Part shown: piece by piece, positions 42,401-51,132 of the stretch
Numbering within the stretch: the first letter of the stretch is position 1
Layout of the letters: the number at the start of each line of letters is the position of its first letter
Origin: Tatumella terrea
GTDB lineage: Bacteria; Pseudomonadota; Gammaproteobacteria; Enterobacterales; Enterobacteriaceae
Reading direction: 5' to 3'
Length of the DNA: 64,000 nucleotides
NCBI RefSeq assembly: GCF_039523755.1
Contig: NZ_BAAAFX010000013.1
Coordinates: 372,001-436,000 of the forward strand
Notes under the pieces: model-generated
Told to the model about the DNA's origin: nothing
Seen by the model: only the letters and a program-made list of their open reading frames with translations
Databases searched by the model: none
Made by a program: the position numbers and the translations under genes

Positions 42401-43175
42401 GCTGCTCTGTGAGTTGCCGGGTCTGGTTCAGCCAGTGCAGGGCCTGCTCATGACGGGTCACTGCCTGCTGCAGTTGCTGTTCTGTGGTTTGCAGTCCCTG
42501 TTGCCGGTCCAGGATCTGCTGGCGGGCTACCTCATCCAGTAAGACCACCCCTGATAATCCGGCCCGCAATGTGTCGAGTTGCTGCCGTAAGGCTTTATGT
42601 TGTTCAAACACACTGCGGGAGATCTGCCCGTAGATTTCGGTGCCGGTCAGTTCTTCCAGCAGCTCAGCCCGTTCGCCCGGCGGGGCATTCAGGAAAGCCG
42701 CGAACTGCCCCTGCGAGAGCATCATCGAGCGGGTAAATCGCTGGAAATTGAGCCCGGAGAGCTGTTCGGTGTAGCGCAGCTTATCCTGAAGTTTATCCGC
42801 AACAATCACGTTATCCGCACAGCGTGCCAGTTCTGCCCGCGGGGGCTGCAGTTTACCGTCCGGCTGGTTGCGGGCACGGTTCTGGCTCCAGAACGCCCGC
42901 CAGGCTTCGCCGCGAATTTCAAATTCGACTTCGGCAAGGCAGTCGCTGCAACCGCGGCTCATCAGTGCATTCTGCGACTGACTGATATTCGGCAGTCTTG
43001 GGGTCTGGTGATAGAGTGCCAGGCAGATAGCATCGAGCAGGGTAGTTTTCCCCGCCCCGGTATCTCCGGTGATGGCAAACAGTCCGTTACCGGCAAAGGG
43101 TTCACGCCGGAAATCAATAAACCATTCCCCACGCAGGGCATTCAGGTTTTTAAACCGCAATGTCAGTATTTTCAT
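39498..43175 (-). CDS. sbcC: Nuclease SbcCD subunit C, unusually long and glutamine-rich
   Basis: SbcC is the SMC/Rad50-type ATPase that, with SbcD, cuts DNA hairpins and protein-blocked ends. The 1,225-residue protein has Walker A GDTGAGKTT at 37-45, the ABC signature LSGGESFLVSLALALAL near the C-terminus with FLDEGFGTLDAETLDVALD as Walker B, and a zinc hook CPLCG in the middle of two long coiled coils. It is about 180 residues longer than E. coli SbcC (1,048); the coiled coils are very rich in glutamine and leucine (many QQQQ and QLLQ runs). Its ATG overlaps the sbcD stop (ATGA). Confidence 0.95.
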   Translation of the reverse strand: MKILTLRFKNLNALRGEWFIDFRREPFAGNGLFAITGDTGAGKTTLLDAICLALYHQTPRLPNISQSQNALMSRGCSDCLAEVEFEIRGEAWRAFWSQNRARNQPDGKLQPPRAELARCADNVIVADKLQDKLRYTEQLSGLNFQRFTRSMMLSQGQFAAFLNAPPGERAELLEELTGTEIYGQISRSVFEQHKALRQQLDTLRAGLSGVVLLDEVARQQILDRQQGLQTTEQQLQQAVTRHEQALHWLNQTRQLTEQHRQREQAHRETRERLVEAEPRRLRLQRSEPAEKIRPQWQQLQSRRQSQQALVTEQALSAERLKQTESGYRQAHERWQTAEQGYRHQQMQQQQLETLLSEQVIPLDHTIASEEQQLTRYLKQLNEQQQQQADTRQSVTQTEQQLQQLNGQREQWLSWRQQYMSLAEWGPALPLWRERLTQWQQHTLTARTLHERMTQQQQELSQQAQVLNGLNDHLPPLQQAEAAAVTKLEHLTQQQQSLENAHSSDSLRQALEDAQSRRARQQQLLLLATKAEPLQLQLNKLHPLATALQQKIAADEQSLTQFRELFQTERKQLQALITLCELEARITDLATLRETLEAGHPCPLCGSCEHPSVAEYKQLQPAENQQLKLAQDKRVAELQEQGVQRKEQLAQARQQHGQMTEEISTLTAALAESEAQWQSLCLAEGLTLKLTEMPRLQQYLQETEAREQQVRRQLQQREQAALACQQAREHYYQCHDRLLRHQQQTALMTEQQNTRQAAVEESSNNYRQTAGQAEKLLAALREETARYALSLPEEIRAAETWLDTQQALWKHWQHNEQQLRDSEPEQIRLTTSREKLQQDLRQQLTTLSQTEQTITQQRAQLSALREKRHALFADKDVSVARQAMQHELQQQQKQQQALLEQSHALQRELSLQDGQHRQLEQQCRQLAEQRQNDELAFSDALQQQGFSDSEAFSAALLEEETATALRRQLQELEQASDQTGTLLQQAHESLQQHLQQRPEGIPEESEALTEMTAALKQRLKETVWQQGELREQLQADDRYRQQQQQLIEKINQQQRLLADWDHLNHLIGSASGDRFRRFAQGLTLDHLVWLANKQLTRLHGRYLLQRQSDDTLELAVIDSWQADNCRDTRTLSGGESFLVSLALALALSDLVSEKNRIESLFLDEGFGTLDAETLDVALDALDSLNASGKIIGVISHVDAMKERIPLQIRVIKNNGLGYSTLELPPE

Positions 43176-44404
43176 TCACTCTCCGTGCCGGTATCCCGGA
43201 CCTGTTCCAGGGTCTGAAGAAACAGCGTCAGGAGTCGCTGCTGTTCTTCTTCCGGTAACGCTTCTTCACGACTCAGACGACGCAGAAACACCTCTTCAGC
43301 GGTCAGCTCGCTCAGGGTTTCATTATTTTCGCAGTCGATACCGCGGGCCGCGCCCGTCCGGCTGCGTCGTAACAGCAGGACTTCCGCCGGGCGGCCTTCC
43401 GTCAGTGTTTCTATCCGTTGCTGCAGGTCACTGAGGTACTCCTGCTGCGTGACTTCGATATCCAGCCAGACCGGGGTGCCGTCTGCCAGCGGCGTCAGTG
43501 ACGCCAGTTGCTGTTCGATGTCTGCCAGTGACCCTTTCAGCGTTTTCAGTGGCTGAACGCAGGGCACGGGTAACGGGGTGATGACCGGGGCGGATTGCGG
43601 GCTGAACTCCACCAGACATACGCTCTTCTCCGTGGCGGACTCATCAAAACTGAGTGCGATGGGTGAGCCGCTGTAACGGATATGGGGCTGACCGCCGACC
43701 TGTTGCGGACGGTGGATATGGCCTAAAGCGATATAATCCGCGGGCGGAAAGGCGGAAGCCGGGAAAGCATCCAGGGTACCGATATAAATATCACGCACCG
43801 AATCGCTTTTACTGACCCCCAGGGCCGTCAGGTGCCCGGTCGCGATGATCGGCAGCGCCGGAGACCCCAGGGTTTCGCGCAGCCGCAGGGCGGCCTGATA
43901 ACAGTGCCGGTAATGGCCGGCAATCGCCTGCAGCAGATTTTGCTGTTTTTGCTGACTGTCCAGACCGGCCTGACTGAGCTGGATATCACGCGGACGTAAA
44001 TACGGGATCGCACAGACAATGGCGGCAGGGCGATCCTGAGCATCGTTCAGAACCACCAGTTGATCATCGACGTCAGGGCTGGCGCTGGCGATCACCCGTG
44101 TATTCAGACAGGCCAGCAGTGCCCGTGACTCGTTCAGCACCGCCACTGAATCATGATTACCGGCCAGGATCACCAACTGGCATCCGGTTTTTTGCAGCTC
44201 AACAATAAACTGGTTATACATCTCCCTGGCATAACTGGGCGGGGATCCGGTATCAAAAATATCTCCGGCTACTATCAGGGCATTAACCTGATGCAGAGTG
44301 ATCTGCGAGAGAAGCCAGTCAAGGAAAGCCTGATGTTCCTTCGCCCGGCTCCGGGAATAAAAAAACTGGCCCAGGTGCCAGTCCGAGGTATGGATAATTT
44401 TCAT
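43172..44404 (-). CDS. sbcD: Nuclease SbcCD subunit D
   Basis: SbcD is the Mre11-type metallophosphoesterase of the SbcCD nuclease. The 410-residue protein (E. coli 400) begins MKIIHTSDWHLGQFF with the metal ligands D8 and H10, then IVAGDIFDTGSPPSYA, ILAGNHDSV and ATGHLTALG, YIALGHIHRPQ. GGGAG precedes ATG 44404 by 4 nt. It is the first gene of the sbcDC operon, divergent from phoBR, as in E. coli. Confidence 0.97.
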   Translation of the reverse strand: MKIIHTSDWHLGQFFYSRSRAKEHQAFLDWLLSQITLHQVNALIVAGDIFDTGSPPSYAREMYNQFIVELQKTGCQLVILAGNHDSVAVLNESRALLACLNTRVIASASPDVDDQLVVLNDAQDRPAAIVCAIPYLRPRDIQLSQAGLDSQQKQQNLLQAIAGHYRHCYQAALRLRETLGSPALPIIATGHLTALGVSKSDSVRDIYIGTLDAFPASAFPPADYIALGHIHRPQQVGGQPHIRYSGSPIALSFDESATEKSVCLVEFSPQSAPVITPLPVPCVQPLKTLKGSLADIEQQLASLTPLADGTPVWLDIEVTQQEYLSDLQQRIETLTEGRPAEVLLLRRSRTGAARGIDCENNETLSELTAEEVFLRRLSREEALPEEEQQRLLTLFLQTLEQVRDTGTESE

Positions 44405-44528
44405 AATGCTCCCGAGAGTGCCTGCTGCCCGCAGTATACCTGCAGACGGTGCAGGGATAAAAAAGTATCTTTCTGCGGGTGTCAGGCGGGGTCGTCAGTA
44501 AAGATATCCCTGACATTCCTTCATAAAT

Positions 44529-44550
44529 CTGTCATAAAACTGTCTCATAA
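44529..44550 (+). promoter_or_regulatory. Pho box upstream of phoB
   Basis: CTGTCATAAAA (44529-44539) and CTGTCTCATAA (44540-44550) are two adjacent 11-bp units matching the PhoB recognition half-site CTGTCATAAA/T. They lie 48 bp before the phoB ATG, consistent with autoactivation under phosphate limitation. Confidence 0.92.
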
Positions 44551-44597
44551 TGTGCCGCGTATACCGGAAGAATCCGGAAATATCCTCTGGAGAAACA

Positions 44598-45287
44598 ATG
44601 GCTAAACGCATTCTTGTCGTGGAAGATGAAGCTCCAATCCGTGAAATGTTATGTTTTGTGCTGGAGCAGAATGGTTACCATCCCATCGAGGCTGAAGATT
44701 ATGACAGCGCGGTGAAGCATCTGATTGAACCCTGGCCCGATCTGATCCTGCTTGACTGGATGCTGCCGGGAGGCACGGGTGTTCAGCTGATCAAATATAT
44801 GAAAAAAGAAGCGATGACCCGGGATATCCCGGTCGTGATGCTGACAGCGCGTGGGGAAGAAGAAGATCGGGTGCGCGGTCTGGATGCGGGAGCTGATGAC
44901 TATATTACCAAGCCCTTTTCTCCCCGGGAACTGATTGCCAGGATCAAGGCCGTGATCCGTCGTATCTCACCGATGGCCGATGATGAACTCATCGATATTC
45001 AGGGCCTGACCTTAGACCCGACCTCCCACCGGGTGATGGCCGGCGAAACCCCGCTGGATATGGGGCCAACCGAATATAAACTCCTGCATTTCTTTATGAC
45101 CCATCCTGAGCGTGTTTACAGTCGCGAGCAATTACTGAATCATGTCTGGGGAACCAACGTCTACGTGGAAGACAGAACAGTGGATGTGCATATCCGCCGT
45201 TTACGTAAAGCGCTTGAAGTCAGTGGTTATGAACGTATGGTTCAGACTGTCCGGGGCACCGGTTACCGGTTTTCTGCCCGTTTCTGA
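44598..45287 (+). CDS. phoB: Phosphate regulon response regulator PhoB
   Basis: PhoB is the OmpR-type response regulator for phosphate starvation. The 229-residue protein equals E. coli PhoB; the receiver has the acidic pair E9-D10, phosphoacceptor D53 in LLDWMLPGG and K105 in TKPFSP. The C-terminal winged helix has DMGPTEYKLLHFFMTHPERVYSREQLLNHVWG and RTVDVHIRRLRKAL. ATG 44598 follows TCTGGAGAAACA. A Pho box lies directly upstream, and phoR follows 14 bp later. Confidence 0.98.
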   Translation: MAKRILVVEDEAPIREMLCFVLEQNGYHPIEAEDYDSAVKHLIEPWPDLILLDWMLPGGTGVQLIKYMKKEAMTRDIPVVMLTARGEEEDRVRGLDAGADDYITKPFSPRELIARIKAVIRRISPMADDELIDIQGLTLDPTSHRVMAGETPLDMGPTEYKLLHFFMTHPERVYSREQLLNHVWGTNVYVEDRTVDVHIRRLRKALEVSGYERMVQTVRGTGYRFSARF

Positions 45288-45301
45288 TAGGAGTGTGACT
45301 T

Positions 45302-46618
45302 TTGCTGGACAAACTTTCGTGGCGTACCTTGCTGTCAGAATTTCTGCTGGTCTGCCTCGCCGGGGGGATTGCCGGGCTGGTGAGTGGTCATCCGGGCTTG
45401 TGTCTGTTTCTGGCGGTTGCTTTATTACTGTTCTGGCATTTTTTCCAACTGATGCGGCTGTCCCACTGGTTATGGGTGGATAAAAGTATGACCCCGCCGA
45501 CCGGCAAGGGGAGCTGGGAACCGTTATTTCACGGTCTGTACCTTATGCAGGCGCGCAACCGGCATCGGCGTCGTGAACTGAGAAGCCTGATCAAACGTTT
45601 CCGCAGTGGGGCCGAGTCGCTGCCGGATGCGTTAGTGCTGACTACCGAAGAGGGGAATATCTTCTGGTGCAACGGTCTGGCTCAGCAATATCTGGGACTG
45701 CGCTGGCCGGAGGATAACGGGCAAAATATCCTGAATTTACTGCGTTACCCCGAATTCAGCCGCTATTTACAGACCGCCGATTTCGATAAACCACTGACGC
45801 AATTACTGAATAATGGTCATCATATGGAGTTCAGAATTGTACCTTATACCGAAGGCCAATGGATGATCAGCGCGCGGGATATGACACAGATGCGTCAGCT
45901 GGAAAATATGCGCAGCCACTTTTTTGCCAATGTCAGCCATGAATTACGTACCCCGTTGACGGTTATCCAGGGGTATCTGGAGATGATGGAAGACGACCAG
46001 ATGAATGCGCCGTTGCGGATGAAAGCGGTAGGCACCATGCAGGAACAGTCACGGCGAATGGAAGGGCTTATCCGACAGCTTATGACCCTGACCCGGATAG
46101 AAGCCGCCCCGGCCATGAATACCCGGGAGATTGTCGATGTTCCGGGGATGCTGTCGATGCTGCAACAGGAAGCTGACAGTCTGAAGCATCCGGGACAGGT
46201 GGTCAGTTTCTCGGTGGACAGCGATCTGCGGGTATCCGGCAATGATGAACAGTTGCGCAGTGCGATCTCTAACCTGGTTTACAATGCGCTCAGCCACACG
46301 CCTGAAAATACACGTATTGATATCGCCTGGCAGCGGGACGCACAGGGGGCTCTCTTCTCAGTGACCGATAACGGTCCGGGGATTGCCGCCGAGCATATTC
46401 CTCATCTGACCGAACGCTTTTACCGGGTGGATAAGGCCCGCTCCCGGCAAACCGGCGGCAGCGGCCTGGGCCTGGCGATAGTCAAGCATGCGCTGGGGCA
46501 TCACGGCAGCCGGCTGTCGGTCACCAGCATCCCCGGAAAAGCCACCTGTTTCAGTTTTCAGCTTCCCTCGCGGCTGATTGTCGCTAAAGAGAACGCTGCG
46601 GAGACACTCACCTCCTGA
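45302..46618 (+). CDS. phoR: Phosphate regulon sensor kinase PhoR (TTG start)
   Basis: PhoR phosphorylates PhoB when phosphate is scarce, under control of the Pst transporter and PhoU. The 438-residue protein (E. coli 431) has two N-terminal membrane segments (about 9-55), a PAS domain (100-190, PDALVLTTEEGNIFWCNGLA), the dimerisation site FFANVSHELRTPL with H213, and the ATPase motifs NLVYNALSHT, DNGPGIA and GGSGLGLAIVKHAL. The start is TTG at 45302, 8 nt after AGGAG; no in-frame ATG is placed as well. Confidence 0.97.
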   Translation: MLDKLSWRTLLSEFLLVCLAGGIAGLVSGHPGLCLFLAVALLLFWHFFQLMRLSHWLWVDKSMTPPTGKGSWEPLFHGLYLMQARNRHRRRELRSLIKRFRSGAESLPDALVLTTEEGNIFWCNGLAQQYLGLRWPEDNGQNILNLLRYPEFSRYLQTADFDKPLTQLLNNGHHMEFRIVPYTEGQWMISARDMTQMRQLENMRSHFFANVSHELRTPLTVIQGYLEMMEDDQMNAPLRMKAVGTMQEQSRRMEGLIRQLMTLTRIEAAPAMNTREIVDVPGMLSMLQQEADSLKHPGQVVSFSVDSDLRVSGNDEQLRSAISNLVYNALSHTPENTRIDIAWQRDAQGALFSVTDNGPGIAAEHIPHLTERFYRVDKARSRQTGGSGLGLAIVKHALGHHGSRLSVTSIPGKATCFSFQLPSRLIVAKENAAETLTS

Positions 46619-46841
46619 AGTCTTTCCAGGGGCGCAGTGTCTGTGCCCCGTTCCTTCCGGCAAGGCCGTTCCCGCGGATAATGAAGTTTCCTGAAGTCAA
46701 TAATGAGAAAAATTCATCTATACTGAAATTTCATCAGTTGATGAGGAATTTTCCTCATGTCATGCTACAGAAAGACATTTAGCCGTCCGGATGGCTTTTT
46801 ATGACCAGTCGCCGGAACGATAGCGGACCCGGAGAATAATA
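46619..46841 (+). promoter_or_regulatory. Methionine-type control region with MetJ-box-like repeats
   Basis: AGACATTT (46773-46780), AGCCGTCC (46781-46788) and GGATGGCT (46789-46796) are three adjacent 8-mers matching the MetJ half-site AGACGTCT at 6, 6 and 5 of 8 positions. Just upstream ATGAGGAATTTTCCTCAT (46741-46758) is a perfect palindrome with a 2-bp centre, whose binding protein is unknown. Confidence 0.55.
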
Positions 46842-47945
46842 ATGCAAAGAGAACACGCCCCATTTCGTGCAGAAACTGTAGGTAGCTTTTTACGTCCTGC
46901 CTCCATTAAACAGGCTCGTTCAGAATTTGCTAACGGCACGCTGAGCGCAGAAGAACTCAGAAAAATTGAAGATGCCGCTATCCTGGATGTGGTAGAGAAA
47001 CAACGCGCAGCCGGATTACAGGTCGTTACCGACGGTGAATTTCGTCGTGCCTGGTGGCATTTTGACTTTTTTGAAGGACTGGAAGGGGTGGAGCCTTTCG
47101 AAGCGGCTCACGGTATCCGTTTTAACGGGGTAGAAACCAAAGCCCGTGGGGTGCGTGTGACCGGCAAACTGGGATTCAAAGACCACCCGATGCTGGAAGA
47201 TTTCCGTTACCTGCAGAGTATTGCCGGTGATGCCGTGGCTAAAATGACCATCCCCAGCCCGAGCGTGCTGCATTTCCGTGGCGGACGGGAATATATCGAT
47301 GAAACGGTCTACCCGGATCTGAATGACTATTTTGATGATCTGGCCGCCACATGGCGCGAGGCTATCCACGCCTTCTATCAGGCCGGATGCCGTTATCTGC
47401 AGCTCGATGATACGGTCTGGGCCTATTTATGTTCCGAAGACCAGAAAGCGCAGGTCAGGGCCCGTGGTGATAATCCGGATACGCTGGCAGAAACTTATGC
47501 CAGAGTCCTGAACCAGGCGCTGATCGGTAAACCGTCTGATCTCACCGTCGGCTTACATGTGTGTCGCGGAAATTTCCGTTCTACCTGGATTTCCGAAGGG
47601 GGCTACGAGCCGGTGGCCGAAATTTTATTTGGTCAGGTGAATGTCGATGCCTTCTTCCTGGAATATGACAATGAGCGTTCCGGAGGCTTTGAACCGCTGC
47701 GTTTTATCCGCCCCGGACATCAACAGGCGGTGCTGGGTCTGATCACGACTAAAAACGGGACGCCGGAGGATCCTGCACAGGTGAAAGCCCGCATTGCAGA
47801 AGCCTCGGAGTTCCTCAGCCCGGAACAGCTCTGTCTGAGCCCGCAGTGTGGTTTTGCCTCGACCGAGGAAGGGAATAGTATTACCGAAGACGAACAATGG
47901 CAGAAGATCCGCAGTGTGGTCGCGATTGCCGGAGAAGTCTGGTAA
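46842..47945 (+). CDS. Cobalamin-independent methionine synthase II family protein (YxjG/YxjH-like)
   Basis: A 367-residue protein similar to the C-terminal catalytic domain of MetE but without the N-terminal half (MetE is about 750). AETVGSFLRP at the start, TDGEFRRAWWHFDFF, LQLDDTVWAYL and the zinc ligands in LHVCRGN and SPQCGFAS are visible. Such short proteins are thought to methylate homocysteine from alternative donors, but the donor here is unknown. GGAG at 46831-46834 precedes ATG 46842. Possible MetJ boxes in the leader support a role in methionine metabolism. Confidence 0.87.
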   Translation: MQREHAPFRAETVGSFLRPASIKQARSEFANGTLSAEELRKIEDAAILDVVEKQRAAGLQVVTDGEFRRAWWHFDFFEGLEGVEPFEAAHGIRFNGVETKARGVRVTGKLGFKDHPMLEDFRYLQSIAGDAVAKMTIPSPSVLHFRGGREYIDETVYPDLNDYFDDLAATWREAIHAFYQAGCRYLQLDDTVWAYLCSEDQKAQVRARGDNPDTLAETYARVLNQALIGKPSDLTVGLHVCRGNFRSTWISEGGYEPVAEILFGQVNVDAFFLEYDNERSGGFEPLRFIRPGHQQAVLGLITTKNGTPEDPAQVKARIAEASEFLSPEQLCLSPQCGFASTEEGNSITEDEQWQKIRSVVAIAGEVW

Positions 47946-47965
47946 CGATGGCCTGACCCTGTCAG

Positions 47966-47995
47966 AAAAGGCGCGGATCCCGCGCCTTTTCGTTG
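47966..47995 (+). terminator. Intrinsic terminator of the methionine synthase-like gene
   Basis: AAAAGGCGCGG (47966-47976) pairs with CCGCGCCTTTT (47980-47990) around ATC; CGTTG follows the T-run. Confidence 0.8.
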
Positions 47996-48336
47996 TCCGT
48001 CATATGAAAAATGTATATATCCTTATGCTCCGGACAAATAATAAACACATCATCCCCGCCTGCCTGCAGCAAACACCCTCATATCCACTGCTTTTCAGAA
48101 TAAATATGACATATCCTACTGGTTTGACGATCCGTTATTGCCTTTCTTCCCTATAAAAGTTTTACTTATGACCGTTATCATCAAATCCTCTGGTGAAAAA
48201 TAATAAACCGAATATTTCGCTGTTTTCAGTCCGGCGCCCGGCAGGGTGTCAGTATCGGGTGAAAAATTATTCGTGGATGGATGATAACCAAACCCAACTT
48301 CCTGCTTCTGTCAGCACATGATGTGCAGAGTGATTT
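47996..48336. other. AT-rich leader of brnQ
   Basis: The 340-bp gap is AT-rich in its second half and should hold the brnQ promoter. No gene, leader peptide or structured RNA was found by eye. Confidence 0.5.
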
Positions 48337-49656
48337 ATGACTAAACGTTTAACTACTAAAGATATCCTTGCGCTGGGCTTTATGACTTTTGCCCTGTTTG
48401 TCGGCGCCGGCAATATAATCTTCCCGCCGATGGTGGGTGTTCAGGCCGGGGAACATGTCTGGACGGCGGCCGGTGGCTTCCTGATCACCGCGGTCGGACT
48501 TCCGGTGCTGACGGTGATTGCCCTGGCACGCGTCGGGGGTGGCATTGATGCCCTCAGCTCGCCCATCGGTAAAGCGGCGGGGCTGGTGCTGGCGACAGTC
48601 TGTTACCTGGCCGTCGGTCCGCTGTTTGCGACCCCGCGTACCGCCACCGTTTCCTTTGAAATTGGCATTGCGCCACTGGCCGGCGAAGGGGCGATGCCCT
48701 TATTCATCTACAGCCTGATCTATTTTGCGCTGGTCATTCTGATTTCCCTCTATCCGGGTAAACTGCTGGACACGGTAGGGCATTTCCTGGCGCCGCTGAA
48801 AATTGTGGCACTGGCTATCCTCGGCGTTGCGGCATTACTCTGGCCGGCGGGCGCTGAGATTCCGGCGGTAGATGTTTATCAGACGGCAGCATTTTCGAAC
48901 GGCTTTGTTAACGGTTATCTGACCATGGACACCCTCGGTGCGCTGGTCTTCGGGATTGTTATCGTCAATGCGGCACGTTCACGCGGCATTGAAGACTCCG
49001 GACTGTTGACCCGCTATACCATGCTGGCAGGAATTATTGCCGGTATCGGTCTGACGCTGGTTTATCTGGCGCTGTTCCGCCTCGGGTCCGGCAGTGGTCA
49101 GCTGGTACCGGCCGGTGCTAACGGTGCGACTATCCTGCATGCGTATGTACAACATACTTTCGGCGGGGCAGGCAGCCTGTTCCTCGGTGCGTTGATCTTT
49201 GTTGCCTGTATGGTGACGGCGGTCGGACTGACCTGTGCCTGTGCTGAGTTTTTTGCACAGCTGCTGCCACTTTCCTACCGTGCACTGGTATTCATTCTGG
49301 GCGGCTTTTCGATGCTGGTCTCCAACCTGGGACTGAGCCATCTGATCCAGTTATCCATTCCGGTACTGACCGCCATTTACCCGCCGTGTATTGTGCTGGT
49401 GGTATTGAGCTTTACCCTGCGCTGGTGGAACCGCAGCACGCGGATTATTGCGCCGGCCATGCTGGTCAGCCTGTTTTTCGGGGCAATAGATGCGATTAAA
49501 GGCAGCGAATTTAAAGACTTGTTACCGGGATTCTGTCAGAATCTGCCGCTGGCCGATCAGGGATTGTCATGGCTGCCACCGACATTGGTGATTCTGGTGG
49601 TCTCTATGGTCATTGACCGGATAAAAGGGAGCCATCCGGTAGAAGTACGTCAGTAA
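48337..49656 (+). CDS. brnQ: Branched-chain amino acid transport system II carrier protein BrnQ
   Basis: BrnQ is an inner-membrane sodium-coupled symporter for leucine, isoleucine and valine. The 439-residue protein equals E. coli BrnQ and begins RLTTKDILALGFMTFALFVGAGNIIFPP, a family signature. Twelve membrane segments can be followed, with PLFATPRTATVSFEIG in the middle. ATG 48337 is preceded by a weak AGAGTGATTT site. It is separated from proY by a terminator but the order phoR-brnQ-proY is conserved. Confidence 0.97.
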   Translation: MTKRLTTKDILALGFMTFALFVGAGNIIFPPMVGVQAGEHVWTAAGGFLITAVGLPVLTVIALARVGGGIDALSSPIGKAAGLVLATVCYLAVGPLFATPRTATVSFEIGIAPLAGEGAMPLFIYSLIYFALVILISLYPGKLLDTVGHFLAPLKIVALAILGVAALLWPAGAEIPAVDVYQTAAFSNGFVNGYLTMDTLGALVFGIVIVNAARSRGIEDSGLLTRYTMLAGIIAGIGLTLVYLALFRLGSGSGQLVPAGANGATILHAYVQHTFGGAGSLFLGALIFVACMVTAVGLTCACAEFFAQLLPLSYRALVFILGGFSMLVSNLGLSHLIQLSIPVLTAIYPPCIVLVVLSFTLRWWNRSTRIIAPAMLVSLFFGAIDAIKGSEFKDLLPGFCQNLPLADQGLSWLPPTLVILVVSMVIDRIKGSHPVEVRQ

Positions 49657-49675
49657 ACCGGAATACTGAAGTATA

Positions 49676-49706
49676 AACCACGGGCCTGCCCGTGGTTTTC
49701 TTTTTT
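49676..49706 (+). terminator. Intrinsic terminator between brnQ and proY
   Basis: AACCACGGG pairs with CCCGTGGTT around a CCTG loop, followed by TTTTC and TTTTTT. Confidence 0.85.
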
Positions 49707-49722
49707 ACAGGTACAGGTCGTT

Positions 49723-51093
49723 ATGCAAAAAACAAATACACTGCGTCGGGGGCTCAGCACCAGACATATCAGGTTTATGGCTTTGGGTTCCGCTATCGGG
49801 ACCGGATTATTTTATGGCTCGGCGGATGCTATCCGCATGGCGGGACCGAGTGTTCTGCTGGCCTACATTATTGGCGGGGCTGTCGCCTATATTATTATGC
49901 GCGCGCTGGGTGAAATGTCGGTGAATAATCCGAATGCCGGCTCGTTTTCCCGTTATGCCAGAGACTACCTTGGCCCGATGGCAGGGTATATTACGGGCTG
50001 GACCTACTGCTTTGAAATCCTGATCGTGGCCATTGCCGATGTGACTGCCTTCGGGGTGTATATGGGCGTCTGGTTCCCGGATGTACCTCACTGGATATGG
50101 GTGCTCAGTGTGGTGCTGATCATCGGTGCCATCAATATGATGAGCGTCAAAGTGTTCGGTGAGCTTGAGTTCTGGTTCTCGTTCTTTAAAGTCGCCACCA
50201 TTGTATTGATGATTCTGGCTGGCCTGGGGATCATTATCTGGGGTATTGGTAACGGCGGTCATCCGACCGGTATCAGTAATCTGTGGAGCCATGGCGGATT
50301 TTTTGCGCACGGGCTGACCGGAATGCTGCTGTCCCTGCAGATGGTGATGTTTGCGTACGGCGGAATTGAGATTATCGGCATTACCGCCGGTGAAGCGGAC
50401 AAACCGGAAAACACCATCCCGAAAGCCATCAACTCCGTTCCGTGGCGTATTCTGGTGTTCTACGTGGGTACGCTGTTTGTCATTATGTCCATCTATCCCT
50501 GGGACCAGGTGGGGACCAATGGCAGCCCGTTTGTGCTGACCTTCCAGCATCTGGGCGTCGCCGCCGCCGCCGCGGTACTGAACTTTGTAGTGATCACCGC
50601 CTCGTTATCGGCGATTAACAGCGATATTTTTGGGGTCGGTCGTATGCTGCATGGCATGGCTGAACAGGGCGATGCACCTAAGATGTTCACCGCTGTCTCC
50701 AAACGCGGTACCCCGTGGCTGACCGTGGTGGTGATGATGGTCGCGCTGCTGATTGCCGTCTTGCTGAACTACCTGATGCCGGAAAAAGTTTTCCTGGTCA
50801 TTGCCTCGCTGGCGACCTTTGCCACGGTCTGGGTCTGGATCATGATTTTACTGGCGCAGATTGGTTTCCGCAGGAAACTGGGTGCGGAAGGACGCCACCA
50901 GATCAGGTTCCCGCTACCGGGTGGCTCAGTGATGTCGGTTATCGGGATCCTGTTCCTGGTCTTTATCATCGCGCTGATCGGTTACTTCCCGGATACACGG
51001 TTGTCACTCTATGCCGGAGCGATTTGGGTGGTGTTACTGCTGGTAAGTTACCGTCTGTTTAAAAAGAAAAGTCATACCTCTTCACAAGGCTAA
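49723..51093 (+). CDS. proY: Proline-specific permease ProY
   Basis: ProY is an APC-superfamily amino acid permease of the inner membrane. The 456-residue protein (E. coli 457) starts RRGLSTRHIRFMALGSAIGTGLFYGS and has ALGEMSVNNPNAGSFSRYA, GIEIIGITAGEADKPE and SAINSDIFGVGRML, all typical of the GabP/ProY/AroP group. Twelve membrane segments are predicted. TACAGGTCGTT precedes ATG 49723. Confidence 0.94.
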   Translation: MQKTNTLRRGLSTRHIRFMALGSAIGTGLFYGSADAIRMAGPSVLLAYIIGGAVAYIIMRALGEMSVNNPNAGSFSRYARDYLGPMAGYITGWTYCFEILIVAIADVTAFGVYMGVWFPDVPHWIWVLSVVLIIGAINMMSVKVFGELEFWFSFFKVATIVLMILAGLGIIIWGIGNGGHPTGISNLWSHGGFFAHGLTGMLLSLQMVMFAYGGIEIIGITAGEADKPENTIPKAINSVPWRILVFYVGTLFVIMSIYPWDQVGTNGSPFVLTFQHLGVAAAAAVLNFVVITASLSAINSDIFGVGRMLHGMAEQGDAPKMFTAVSKRGTPWLTVVVMMVALLIAVLLNYLMPEKVFLVIASLATFATVWVWIMILLAQIGFRRKLGAEGRHQIRFPLPGGSVMSVIGILFLVFIIALIGYFPDTRLSLYAGAIWVVLLLVSYRLFKKKSHTSSQG

Positions 51094-51100
51094 TCTGCCC

Positions 51101-51126
51101 GCCGGACCGGGTTTCACCGGTCCGGC
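51101..51126. terminator. Hairpin between convergent proY and the YbdG-like gene
   Basis: GCCGGACCGG (51101-51110) pairs with CCGGTCCGGC (51117-51126) across GTTTCA. There is no T-run, so it may act weakly for both genes. Confidence 0.5.
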
Positions 51127-51132
51127 CATCGG

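Noticed and set aside
49807..50550. 247-codon minus-strand frame opposite proY
   Set aside because: Same reason: antisense of a membrane protein, no ribosome-binding site, no family resemblance.
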